Assembly (NCBI GenBank): GCA_944472135.2
Contig: OX235270.1
Location: 149,621,632 to 149,685,631, forward strand
From: Trichobilharzia regenti
Taxonomy: Eukaryota > Platyhelminthes > Trematoda > Strigeidida > Schistosomatidae
Length of the DNA stretch: 64,000 bases
Direction of reading: 5' to 3'
A program made the position numbers and the translations under genes. This document shows, in pieces, positions 11,036 to 23,500 of this stretch. Positions within the stretch are counted from its first letter, which is position 1. The number at the start of each line of letters is the position of its first letter. The notes beneath the pieces are model-generated. The model saw only the letters and a program-made list of their open reading frames with translations, ran no database searches and was not told the DNA's origin.

Positions 11036-11506
11036 ATGGTTGTAAATTTCTCTTCGTTGCCACAAAATATATTTATGGCTGAATCAATTAATGATATTTT
11101 ATTCACACACCTTAACCCTGATACTAATATAGTAGAGGGTAAATACACGTGTAAAGAATATGAAAAAAATTATTTGCAGTATATCTTAGAAATATCTGAT
11201 CCACTATTTTTGAATAATTTAAATTTATTAGCAGAATTATATTTCAATTCAAAGTGTCATTGTCCAAGTTATCAACACTTTCATCGATGTAATGTTGTCA
11301 AATATATTCAAGATTATTTGATGAGACTTATAAACTTCACAGGAAAGCGACATAGACGATTGTTGAAAGAAACTGAAAACAAAAATATATGTGATAAAAA
11401 ACGATTAAGGATGACAGTAAAATTATCACGGGAAATCAAAAACTGTCAAACTGATCAACTCAATGCAATCATTAAAGTTCGAGTACATCCTCAACGAAAT
11501 GAATAT
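11036..11506 (+). CDS. Exon 1 of the five-exon gene (157 codons)
   Basis: Begins MVVNFSSLPQNIF and contains a Cys/His cluster, KCHCPSYQHFHRC, followed by a basic stretch (GKRHRRLLKE). It ends IIKVRVHPQRNEY immediately before a consensus donor GTAAGT at 11507. Exactly 471 nt, so it leaves phase 0. A second possible start is the Met of MAESINDILF, 13 codons later. No known domain is recognised. The CxC-x8-C arrangement could bind metal, but this is speculation. Confidence 0.65.
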
Positions 11507-14500
11507 GTAAGTTATCCTTTTTTATTTATTCAATTACAAACAAGATACTAAAACAATATAAGTAGTACGAGTTTATTATGGAATTCAGTCTCATCATTTA
11601 ACTAACGCTAAATTAATAAAATCCCCCTGAAAAAGTTTATATTGACATCATTGCCCAGTTAAGATTTAATGAGTGGGCTGGAAATAGTCAGAGAAGAATA
11701 TGATAACACCTCAGGAAACACTATAGGAATATAATGTCTCCTTTTCTCATAGTACTATCAGTTATAAAATCGAATCGAATCGGGTGGACGAATCGATACA
11801 TGCAGTTGCATTGGTGAATCTCAGTAAAGTAAGAAAGGCGAAATTAATATAAAATATCAAAGTAATTGAAGATCAGCTGGATGATTTTCATGCCATTTTG
11901 TTCTCTGAGCTGGAGAGAACTCAATGCAATCACACCAAAAAGACCAATTTCACTGCATGAAATTACATCCTTTTGTCAGTTCACAGATCATTAGATCGCG
12001 TCGGATCTCAATGGCTTAGTGGTTTACGAGCTGGCTTTGTAAGCGGAAGGTCATCGGTCTGAACCCCGAAGTAAGTGATACTGAAGAATCCCAAAGTAGG
12101 ATGAAACATCTATCCAGTAATCCCAGCTTTTTTTGTGGTTCGCTAACCGATTTCAGCTCATGATAAAATCCTGCAACCAGTCAAAACCCTGGAAACCAAC
12201 ACTTTTTCACCCAGTCATTTTACAGGTTCTTACCAACTTCAGGCTAGGTGAGACTATAGTGGTTATAAAAGAATGGAAATGAATATAAATTGATGATGAC
12301 ATGAGCTTAAAAGACTGTGATGTCTACATTTTGGATGACTTGATTTTCTTTGCTATAATTCTGAGACTGAAGCATTGATATAAGAATAACACTTGTGCAC
12401 TGTGGTAGAGTGTAATTCCATTATGGGTAAATTTTGTTTGATAAAGTCTCACAGCGTTATACAGTAATGTTTACTGATGACTTGATATGATTATGAGCAA
12501 TAAATTGTGCTCGAAACGTCATCAGTAAACATTACTGTATAACGCTGTGAGACTTTATCAAACAAAATTTACCCATAATGGAGACTGAAGCATGTTCATT
12601 CTTATATAACCACTATAATTTTAGATAGTCCGCAGCTGATGAGATTCTGCGAAACATCATTCTGTACTTTAAACTCGTTCTTTTTTGCTTTAGCCCTCCA
12701 TTTACAGCTTCAACTCCACTTTTGCTGTTCTGGTTGTGTTTATTTGTGTGGACGTAGATCTCCACATCAAATTTCCTTTGAGTTCACGAACACTATACAA
12801 AAAAAGAATACGGCATGTGAATAACCGATAGATGAGGTTAATGATTGTGTGTGATATTAAGCCTAAAATTATGGGATGAAGCGAAAAGTTTATAACTGTG
12901 GATGGAGGTGCTGTGAATACAGAATCTAAGGGCTTTATTGTGTAAAATAAACATTAACAGGCAGACAGCCTTGTTGACATGGCTGAAAATTATTCAGTAC
13001 AGCATTGATCTATTCATCACTAACTCTCATCATCGAAATTTTTGAATATTTTCATCAGTCTTGAAAACAATTATTATTTAATTGTCTCACTTCTATGTGA
13101 CTTTTTGACCAACAATAATAATGTTAATTGATTCATATTTATGAAAATTTCCACCTTGATTCACTTATCAGAATGCGATGAACTGATTATAACATGTATT
13201 TTTCATAATAAATGGTCACCTAATTAAACATTATTTTATGAGGGCTAACGTTAGTTTAAATACACCGTAAGATAGAAAGTCCTCTTGTCTAGATTACAAA
13301 TTTGCAGAAAAGGTGATGTTAAATGTTGGAAGTAGTTAAACTGCAGGAGGCTGAACTCACCGTAGGTTTGTTACTTAACCATGCTAGTAGGAAGAACGTG
13401 TCTATAATTTCCAGCAAAATCAATATACACTTTGTATTTTGAATCTGTCTCTGAGCGCCAAATCCAGATACTTGCCCACTGAAATGTGTATGTGACAACT
13501 AATCTCGTATAGAACTCGCCTTAGATGAACCATGTAAGGGTTAGATCACTTCAGTCTAACTAGTGTGTAGCACTGTTCGAAGTGGGTTTCTTTGACTCAC
13601 ATTAATTTGTAGAACAGTACCGTCTTTTATTCATAATTATTAGCACAATGCGGTTAAGAATATTGAAATTAATGTATTAAAGTAAACTTTTAGCGTAAAT
13701 CTTGGTCAACAAGCTGTAGCAATTAAATCTCCTGAAGTGGTAAGATGAAACAGTTTCAAAACTAATATATGTGTAAAATTTGGGCACTGTGGTGGTAAGT
13801 AATTCCATATTAGTTTGTTTATTAGATGTATCCCACAGTGAAACAGTATTATATACTGGATGACGTTGCAAATACAATTTAATATTGTTCATAATCAAAT
13901 CAATTATAATCACACGACTTCGAAACTTGAATTTTATAGGTTTCTTTGTCTTCTGCTATTTATCGTAGGGGTATAGATAGATATTTCGAAAACATTAACT
14001 CAAAGATGGAGGCAATTATGAATTGGAAAATCAGGAAGGGGAGCTTCCAGTGTTAGATTGCAGCTTAAAAAGGAAAGAAGATGGGTAGTTAAACACTAGT
14101 GTTTATAGGATAGCCACACATTCAAACAGATTTTGGACTTCCGATCACCCCACCCAATCTATGTCAGTGAAATTCCAAATTGGTTTGTTTATTAGGTGTA
14201 TCACACCATGAGTGAAACAGTATTAGTATTTACTGGATGACAATGTTTCGAACACAATTTATTGTTCATAATCATATCAATTGGGATCACACGACTTTCA
14301 AACTTGAGTTTTATAGTTTTCTTTGTCCTGTCCTATTTGTCGTCGTTGGGGTAGTAGAATTTTCCAGATATCACGGACAGGTGATGAATCTTTCCTAATA
14401 CATGTATTTGCAGCTGATTCGATAAACATAATCCGATATAGGATAGGATGACATTTTTAAAATCTAATGTCACAGGGTGGAGGGAGGGAGAAATTGATAA

Positions 14501-17500
14501 CAGAAGCTTTGTTTATCGAATCAACTGCAAATACCTGTCATAGGAATGATTCAACACCTGTCCGTGATATCTGGAAAATTCTACTACCCCAACGACGACA
14601 AATAGGACAGGACAAAGAAAACTATAAAACTCAAGTTTGAAAGTCGTGTGATCCCAATTGATATGATTATGAACAATAAATTGTGTTCGAAACATTGTCA
14701 TCCAGTAAATACTAATACTGTTTCACTCATGGTGTGATTCACCTAATAAACAAACCAATATGAAATTACTTACTGTCAGAGTGCCCAAGTTTTACACATA
14801 TATAAATATGTCAGTAAAAATAAGATTTCAATAAATAAAAAATCCCCCTTTAGACGCTTAGAAAACAGGAAGATTGAGTGAAGAAATATTTACTTTTCAA
14901 CTAGACCCTCATCTCTGGCTCTACTCTAATATGGGTTAATAGCTAACGAAGAAAATCAATACAGATTTAAAAGGTAGAAATGGATAGAATAAATTAATTT
15001 TACAAGGATAACACGTAAATTAAAGATGCAGTGGTCAAAATAAATAAAATAAATAATTTAGACAATTATAATTTTGTAGGTTTAGGGGGAGGGGGTCGAC
15101 GCAGTCCTGTTTATCCATTCTTGTGACGATGGCCACGGTAGGGAAAGTGGCTGTACAAATTTTTTCTGTACACATAGGTTTGGTTTCTTCAGGTGAATGG
15201 CAATCGCCTCAGCCGTCTGTAGAAGACGAACTCGCAGAGCATACTGAGCATAAGATTGATGCTAATACGGCATTTAAAATTATTCATCGCATTCCGACTT
15301 ATCAATCAAATAAGATTGTCTTATTGTGTTTTCTTTTAAATGTTTATTTAGATTTCCAACTCAATACAACTGAATGTTAATGAAGTCTTTCCACAAATCG
15401 ACATCATGACATATTACAATATTTATGTAAATTTACATCAGTGGACTGATGAATTTTTCATATTTAATGAATTAGTTGGAAACAAGTCATTTGTAGAAGA
15501 CAATAATAATAATAATAATATTAATGTAACACCGTTCAGTGATCCATCTTCAGCAATGAATACTGTTTCTTTTAACCCTATGAATAATGATCACGGTGGT
15601 GATATGGCAGTTAAAAAAAATCAAATAAGTATGATGATTGGTGAAAGCTTAGACTGTTCCGCTGTTAATCACTTTTGCCAAATGGATGATGAAGACGATG
15701 ATTCACATGAAGGTAAGTGGTTGATCAGCAGACGAAGTATAACTTATTAGTAATATTTATAAAATTATTGAATTGAATTTTTGATTTTCCCGTCGATTGA
15801 TTGGACCGAAGTGCTCGGTCTCAGGTTGACATGTCGGCTTCTTGTGCAGATGCTTCGACGATGTCTGGGGATTTGATTTGTATACAATTGGTGGATGGTG
15901 GCTAGCAGTGGAATCCAGGATGCGCATTTCGTCCTAATTGGGACTCGTCATCTGGATGTACCTGCATTTCTCAGTGAGTGCTGATGTTCCCACCGAGGCT
16001 CGAACCCAGTGCCCATAGTTTCAAACGCCAAAGCGTTATCTCGTGGCCCAAGTGGTCTAGTGGATAACGCTTTGGCGTTTGAAACTATGGGCACTGGGTT
16101 CGAGCCTCGGTGGGAACATCATTACTCACTGAGAAATGCAGGTATATCCAGCTGACAAGTTCCAAATAGGACGAAATGCGCATCCTGGATTCCACTGCTA
16201 GCCACCATTCACCAATTGTATATTTATAAAATATTGTTTATTGAACTCCTATGAATATTTCTTAAAAATATTATTATAAATCGTCGGTTGACTGGAATGT
16301 TTAAGTCTTTATGGAAATATGATCACTCATACTAGTGTAACAACAGAAGACAAGGGCCAGGCAACAGATCGTTTTATTATGAAAATCAACACGTATTTAT
16401 ACATCTTTCAACTACATTATTATAGACAAGCGCAGTCATCTGATTGGTTGTTTAGGTAGACAAACGCAGGCTTCTGATTGGTTGTTTCGGGATTCCTTGA
16501 CAAATAGAGTTCTCTCTGCGAATCATATTCTGCCACGTTAACTTTGCTGTGATTGGTTGTTGGCTCAGGCTTGTTCATATTTTCTCACGGCCCATATTAG
16601 TGACCTAGACCTTAACGTAGATTAGTGCCAACCAATCGGCTAGCAGCCTGCTCTCACCACACTAGGAATAAATGTACATTCAGATGACGAGTCCTAAACA
16701 GGATGAAACGGGCCGCCTGGCCTCCATTGTTAACGTCACCACCAGTCACTTAAGATCATGTGAACTCTATGACTTTCGTTACCGTTAGTAGAATGAAAAA
16801 GTAATGAAATGCAAAATTATAGCCGGTAGTTTTCAAAATCACAGCTAACTTTCAAGCGACTGATCCACAAAACTCACACCTTGATTGCATTGAAGACATT
16901 AACTGCTAGGTGAATGAATTACTGATAACTGTTCATTAACTGTTATCAAACTTGCTATTCTGCTAGATTCTATTGTGCCATTCTCAATCATTCTGAGAAA
17001 AATGGTGGTTGTAGGAGTATTTAGCACCTTTTTAACGGTTGACCAAATTGTTGACCAAGCTTCGGTTCAGCAGGGATTTGTTATTGGCTGATTGAAAGTA
17101 AGATGAAACCCAACAGTTTAAAGCCCAGCAGTTCGAATCATTCCTGAATCTCAGATATTCTCTTCAATCTGAGTTTTAACAAAGTTAAACTAAGCATAAT
17201 CGACATTCCTATTATTTATTATGATCATAACTGCAGCTGTGAACAGTTCGAATCAATGTTTTCATGACTCAACCAAAAATCGTCATTATATATACAAAAT
17301 AATTAATTATTCAAGTATTATTTATTTTATAATCAGTCTCCAGATTAATCATTTCCTGTTTTTCTGATCGATAATGAAAAAATATGTCAGAGTAAAGTTC
17401 CAGTGTCAAAACGTTCAGTACTATAATTGAAGAAAATTTCACGTTCTTCACTAGACTCCTTACATCTCTGAACAATCATTATTTTTTAAATTTATGTACT

Positions 17501-20500
17501 TTTATTTTGACTACAACTTGATTCGACACCGCATTTTTGGTACAAGTATGGAGTTCTCAGCGTGTGATATCCGTAGCCCAAATTTTGCCGGCCGACCATT
17601 GATATCAAATGTGCGTCAGCAGGGGATCGAACCCCGGACCATATGCATGGTTGGCGAGTGTCCTAACCGCTGTGCCGCCGGCATACACTGTAGCATTATT
17701 TATTATTAATACTTTAGCTGGCTCCATAACTGCTCAAAAGCTTTCATCATTTCTTCACAAAATCCTCCCCCAAACACCTGACTGATCGCTCACTGTTCCG
17801 GTTCCGCTTTAGGGCCTACTTAGCGTTACGTATCACTCAATTGTCTTCTCAGAATTCGCATAATCTATCACCATTTCTTTGTGCAGATTAATTAGGCGAT
17901 CGGCTAATGGCTAGTTTGCTGCACTGCCAATGTTCCTTTTCTTCGTATGCTTCTCAGGCGGCTATCTGACTTTCAGCGAGCATAGAAGACAGATGTCGAT
18001 GAAGGTCTATAGATGTATTCATTTTAAGCTGTATCACGAATATAACATGGAAGGTAATCACGGAAATCAGTTGCAAATACAAAAAGACTTCAAGGTCCCA
18101 TTAAAGTCTTTCATCCATAGATTAAACCAAGTGACCAGTACTAATCTTCCTACGAGACGTGATGGCTGAATGTAGGAGTGGAAAGCGGGTTTTGAACATA
18201 GGTATTTTCTACCAATCGTTCAAATAGGATGAAGCCAAAGATTAGTCGGAAAATCAACTAGGGACGAAAACAGAATATCATTCCACGAATTCACCAACTG
18301 TTGGTCTGTGCCACATACAGAGTTGCAGATTATCTACCTGGCATCTTCAGCACGATAAAAATCAATGATTGGTGGGATTTTGTTTAGGTGACTCCAACTC
18401 AATCTCAATAACCGAAATATATTCACTTGTCTTCATAACTGAAATCAGTTTTCAGCGAAGTCTGTGCAATTTGCAAATTGCTAATTTGACATATGAATAT
18501 ATTTATATGACTGCAAAGTAAGCTAGTAGATCCACTAAGAAGGCACTTTTCACAAAATTATCAGATTTTTCTCTCCCATTGGATACACTCTTTCTCAAAG
18601 AGATCAGTTGTTGTTTAATTTTGTCGTCTGGTAGACTATTTCTACTCCTAAAACAAAGGTTGCTTTTGATAACGATGACATACCTTTCAGGGAATGCTCA
18701 AAATTATGCATCATGACAGTCATATTAACTGACTGACTGGTTTCAACATAGAACCGTCTCGAGGACCCCAACCAGTCAGGAAGTCTACATTTTCCTACGT
18801 GGCAGGCTTAAACTAACTGTTGTAGATTTCATCGACTGGTGCCATGTTTTGGTTTGATGGCCACTATCTGTTTTTCAATCTAACCCTATGTCAGCTAACA
18901 TCGCCCGTCAGTGGAGGAAGGCGATGACTAGGCATGCGTAACACATGTTCCAACCATCTCAATCGATGTAGCTTCACAGCCTCGTCGATTGATTTCCGCC
19001 CCCCACCTTATCTAGCACTTGACCGACGCCTCACCTCAGTATTGCCTACCCTGTTATACCACTTCACACGGGAGACAGAATGCAGACACCTATGATCAAA
19101 GAAAACTAGCCTGGCTTTTAATGTCTTCCACTTTTATTAGCCAGGTCTCATTCACAGCCAGCCATAATGCAGGACACAGCGAACTGCTGTTGGGCAGTAC
19201 ACCCGCCCTTTGGTCGATAACCAGCTGAATATAACATCTACGCCAGAGACGGCGTAAAATGACATTTGCCAAACTAGCCTTCTGTGTCCGTGCTGAGATT
19301 TCGTCAGCGATCGACCAGTTGACATTGACTGATGCAACCTCCCAAATAAGTGAAGTTGTTGACACCCTCTACAAGCCACTTCACTCCCTATTTCTAAGCT
19401 AGGAATCAATGTAGTCCATTCCAGTCCTGTAGCAGCATCTTACATTTGACAACACGAGTGAATCGCATTCCAAACATTCGAAGATTGCTGCTCTTTAATG
19501 TGTTCAGAAGACTCGGCATTTTGTCAGCGTCCTCACCTAGGGGGTCAACGAGATTATTCTTTGGTAACAAATCAAGCCATCAGTCGCTGAAGTGATTTAA
19601 GGTTAATCTGGCAGTCATTTAAACTTATTAATATTTCACAGTTTTTCATTTTTCTTATATATAGTACGAACTCATCACGTAGTTTATTGTTTTTGTTGCA
19701 AATTTATTTGGAGATCAAAATTTACCTATCTTATATTGATCTGCTTTATTTGACGGAAACCAAAAAATGAACGGAAGATTTTGCCGGGGAAAATTTGGAA
19801 CCAGCCAACTGCAATTTGAAGCTACAGTTCATCGAATATCCACTATCTGACATTGTAAACTATGCAACAGACTGTAAATCAACGATTTCAGGAGGAATAA
19901 CAGAAAAGTGTGCAGTAAAAGTTGATGACGATAATACAACAATATCGGAATGGATCTCAGAAGTTTGCTCTCAAGGTAATGTATTCTTTGCCTACACATC
20001 AACATGGTTTTAAAGGTACTAGCAACTGTAAGCTTGTTTCCAGTGTGATCCAATCAGAGACACTGATGTTGTGTGTGTGCTGATCTCAGGATTAACTTAG
20101 GAAGCATGCTCAGCTGCTGTCTCCAATCCCTTTGAAATCATGTCTCTGACACAATTTATACATATTTATATATACGTTTTGTTAATCAGTTAGTAGCTGA
20201 TAGTCTCTTCAGATGTTTGAATATTTAGAGAACTGATATATATCCACATAATATGTGTGTTTGTTTGATAGTCTGATATATTTTGCTATGTATATATGGA
20301 TCGATATTCCATTATAATTAGCCAATCATGGTAAGACTGTCTATTGATTTGTTCATTTTGAATATTCGCTCACACACTTGTGTTCACACACTTGTTCGGA
20401 CATTCACACTATTTTGCTCTCACACTCTTGTGTGACATTTTTGATTCTCCTTGTGTTTTGGAAAATAGAAGTATCATCGCAAACCTAGTGGTCTTCTGAT

Positions 20501-23500
20501 TTCCGTCTTTCTTGCGTCAGGACTATTAAATTCTCGACCAGTACATAACACTAATTTGGCGACGAGTACACAATAAGAACAAAAAGATCGAGCCTAGAAA
20601 TATTTGCCTTTCAAATGGATCCTCATCTATCACTCTACTCTAATTTGTGTATGTATGTAGCAATTTTTAACATGATACAAATAAACCCACCAATGTAGTG
20701 GTTATAATTTTGTTAGCAATTATCAGTTGATATTAACATATCAAAGGGGGTGATAACTAACCAGAGGTAAAATGTTCACCAACCTCACAGATCCCTGGTT
20801 GGCGCACTCCTTAACCTCTATAAGCCAGTAATAAGATCGGTAAAGAGGAAAGCTAGGGAATGAGGCTAGCAACACCTCCCTCTTGATAGTGAAACCTCAA
20901 AACTGTAGCCTAAAGTCATATATTTCTCTTGGGACGTAATGAAATAATATGAAATGAAAATCATGTAGAATGAATACCACAACGATTGATGAACAAAACA
21001 TTCAGATTTCAAAAAGTCAAAAAATTGAAAATTGGTATATTGCTTCCAAATGTCTCAGAGCTGAGAGATAATGATAATACGGCTTGTGATTATGGATTTT
21101 AAGCTTTTACAGGCCTAAGAGCTACGTTGCCTCGCATATTACCCATGAATCCTATAGTAACCACAGCAGGAGCTAAGTGGACAGCGTGAGCACGGGTTAT
21201 ACCATTTGCATAGCTCACTTTATAACTGAGCATATTTTTCTTGGATGTATACGGGATACTCATACTCTAAACTGATTGGCAAATTTATCTGCAGATTTCG
21301 GTAGAGACTAGAATAAAGTAATCTACATACTGGACAGTCAACTGTAAAACACATAGTCAAGTTTACCAGTCATATAATCAGTCGAATTCAGATCACTGAG
21401 GAGCTGAATTGTACAGTCAAGCTAAAATTTAATTACAGGCTAGACATATCCATTCGAACACGAAAATTAACTTTGACAATCTTTGCTGACACTGGAATAC
21501 CTTCCAGCATTTGGCAACTCACATTTCAGTAGTATACTACAGGTCATACAAACTGAATGTTTTCTCTATACAACCTCAAGATAATGCACCCTTAAATATA
21601 TTGGAATTTGTTCTTTTCACGATTAATATAGTTCACCTATATTATTATTTCCTTGTCTTCTGAGTGGAACACAGGCCGTCAGAAACACATTCCAACTTTG
21701 TTCTATTTTCCACTGTCGTCTTCAACTGGCTGATCGTTTGACAAGAATCCCTCATCTACTCCTCTCCAAACGATCTCAAACATGTCACCCTCGCACAAAC
21801 AACCCATCCGTCGCTTCCTATTTGTATTACACTTAAGCAATGACATGCATGGCGCGCAATGTCATTCAACGGCCTCTTCAATGTATGCCCGACCAAGTCA
21901 TCTCCATTTTCTCCTACATATCCGTTTAGCGATAGGCTCTCGCCTGTTGGTCTGTCACCAGCTGTAGTTTCTTGTTTCTAATTCTTTCTGTCCAGCCGCT
22001 GGCCATTTCATCTTCACCATGCAGTCAGAGAAGGAAATCTTTAGTGATAGTCTGTAATTGGCTGTTGAAAATCCCTTTCGTGACACTCTCACCACGTTTC
22101 TGAACCTTATAGAAGAATTGGCTGAGTGGGTGACTGAGTAACTGACTGACTTCACTGACATTTGTGTTGAAAATGAGAATCTCGTTTTTTTATGCTGAGG
22201 CGGAGTGCAGAAGATTTGTAAACTGGTTTCCGGTTGATGAAGGCGTGCATATCTCACCTCTCCGATTCTGGCTGGCTGGCTGGCTTTCACATCTGCTTCT
22301 GCATCCGTTCTGAATTCCTGTAGTTGAAACGATGCTTGCTAGCCGGATAAGTGGAGGGAGTAGACTCTGCCAAGTCTCGCCCATTGACGGTGACTGATTT
22401 GGGTTGTTGGTGTTGCTACAGTTGTTGTATGTTGGTTATCTGCATCACCTCCATCTCTATGTTCACCTGGAGTCCTATCTTCGCCATCTGATTCTGGAGC
22501 CAGTTTGTTAGTTTTCGCCTGACTTTAAGTCTTCGAGTTTGCGTGACATTAGACATGAATCATCCACACGTGAAATGCAAGACGCGTAGAGTTTTCTTAT
22601 CGATGGTCTAGCGTATTCATGTCACCTCACTCCGAACACAGAGTCTGGCGTATTATGCAGTCAGGCACAATTAAAAATATCATCCTTGGTGATAATATGC
22701 AGGCTACCTTGTCTTACTCCTGTATTCATTGAATTTTTTTCTTTTTAGATCACCTGACACGTGGAATTTTCATGCAGCCAACTTTTAAATGAGGTAGATA
22801 CAGATTTAGGGTACCGCACTCCATGATGCTGAAGTAGTTTTCAAATTACTTATCAGTCAACCCTATCTGGTGAAGGCCTTTTAGAATCCAATGAAAGAAG
22901 TCGAGGTAGACACAAGTGTGACTGCCATTCTACACTTTGTTCGATGACGATGATGCGTAGAGTCTGAATATGATCAGCGCATGAGTCGACTTTCCCTAAT
23001 ATAGCCTGTTCCTGTGGGTGCCGGAATTCTGAGTCCAGTGCATCCTTTATTCTCTCCAAGATGATGTCAAAAAGTATTCTACTTCGCGTGGATAAGAGCA
23101 TGATTCCACTCCAGTTCTTTCATAGGCCCAAGATGCACTACTCTGGCAGCTTGACTAGGTAGCCAGCTTTTCTTCCAATTAGTAGGTACCTTTCCTTCTT
23201 TCCGGACAGTTTGCAAAAATGGCATCAGCAAATCTGCCGCAGTCTCTGGCTCCGTTTTCAATGCTTCGGGGGGAAAGCCATCTTGGCCTGCTGCCTTCCC
23301 GGCCAACGTTTAATAGCTAGGTCGATCTAGGACTTCTGCTTTTTTGGAGGATTGGTGTCCACTGGCATGCAATTTGGTTCATGCTGTTGGTAGTATTTCT
23401 GACCGAGTCACAGGTGATGGTCGATTAGAGAGTCCTTTAGAGTGATCAGCCAATTGTTTTATTTTTTTCTCCTCCTTGGTGATTAGTTTCTCTTGAGCGT

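Larger units (their letters stand above)
15783..16222. mobile_element. Head-to-head pair of Sm-alpha-type SINEs (palindrome)
   Basis: Sm-alpha elements are schistosome SINEs with a tRNA-like promoter and a hammerhead ribozyme. A plus copy (16041-16222) has the tRNA-like part AAGTGGTCTAGTGGATAACG and GGGTTCGAGCC, then the hammerhead region at 16138-16196. A minus copy fills 15882-16040. The arms 15882-16040 and 16063-16220 are near-perfect reverse complements with a 22-nt spacer. The stretch 15783-15870 (CCCGTCGATTGATTGGACC) is the head of a plus-oriented element, as at 49258, so the minus copy seems to sit inside an original plus copy. Confidence 0.8.

Noticed and set aside
12639..12824. Plus-strand frame of 61 codons starting in the hammerhead-like region
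   Set aside because: It overlaps a PLE terminus and has no domain or splice sites.
17560..17690. tRNA gene suggested by A-box and B-box sequences (also at 875, 42253, 48194, 48766, 49680)
   Set aside because: The same promoter-bearing unit recurs in several copies with a shared non-tRNA body and simple-repeat tail. No complete cloverleaf or anticodon arm can be folded, so these are SINEs.
22640..22700. CRISPR-like or satellite array
   Set aside because: No regularly spaced identical repeats are present anywhere in the window; the repeats are dispersed retroelements, as expected in a eukaryote.
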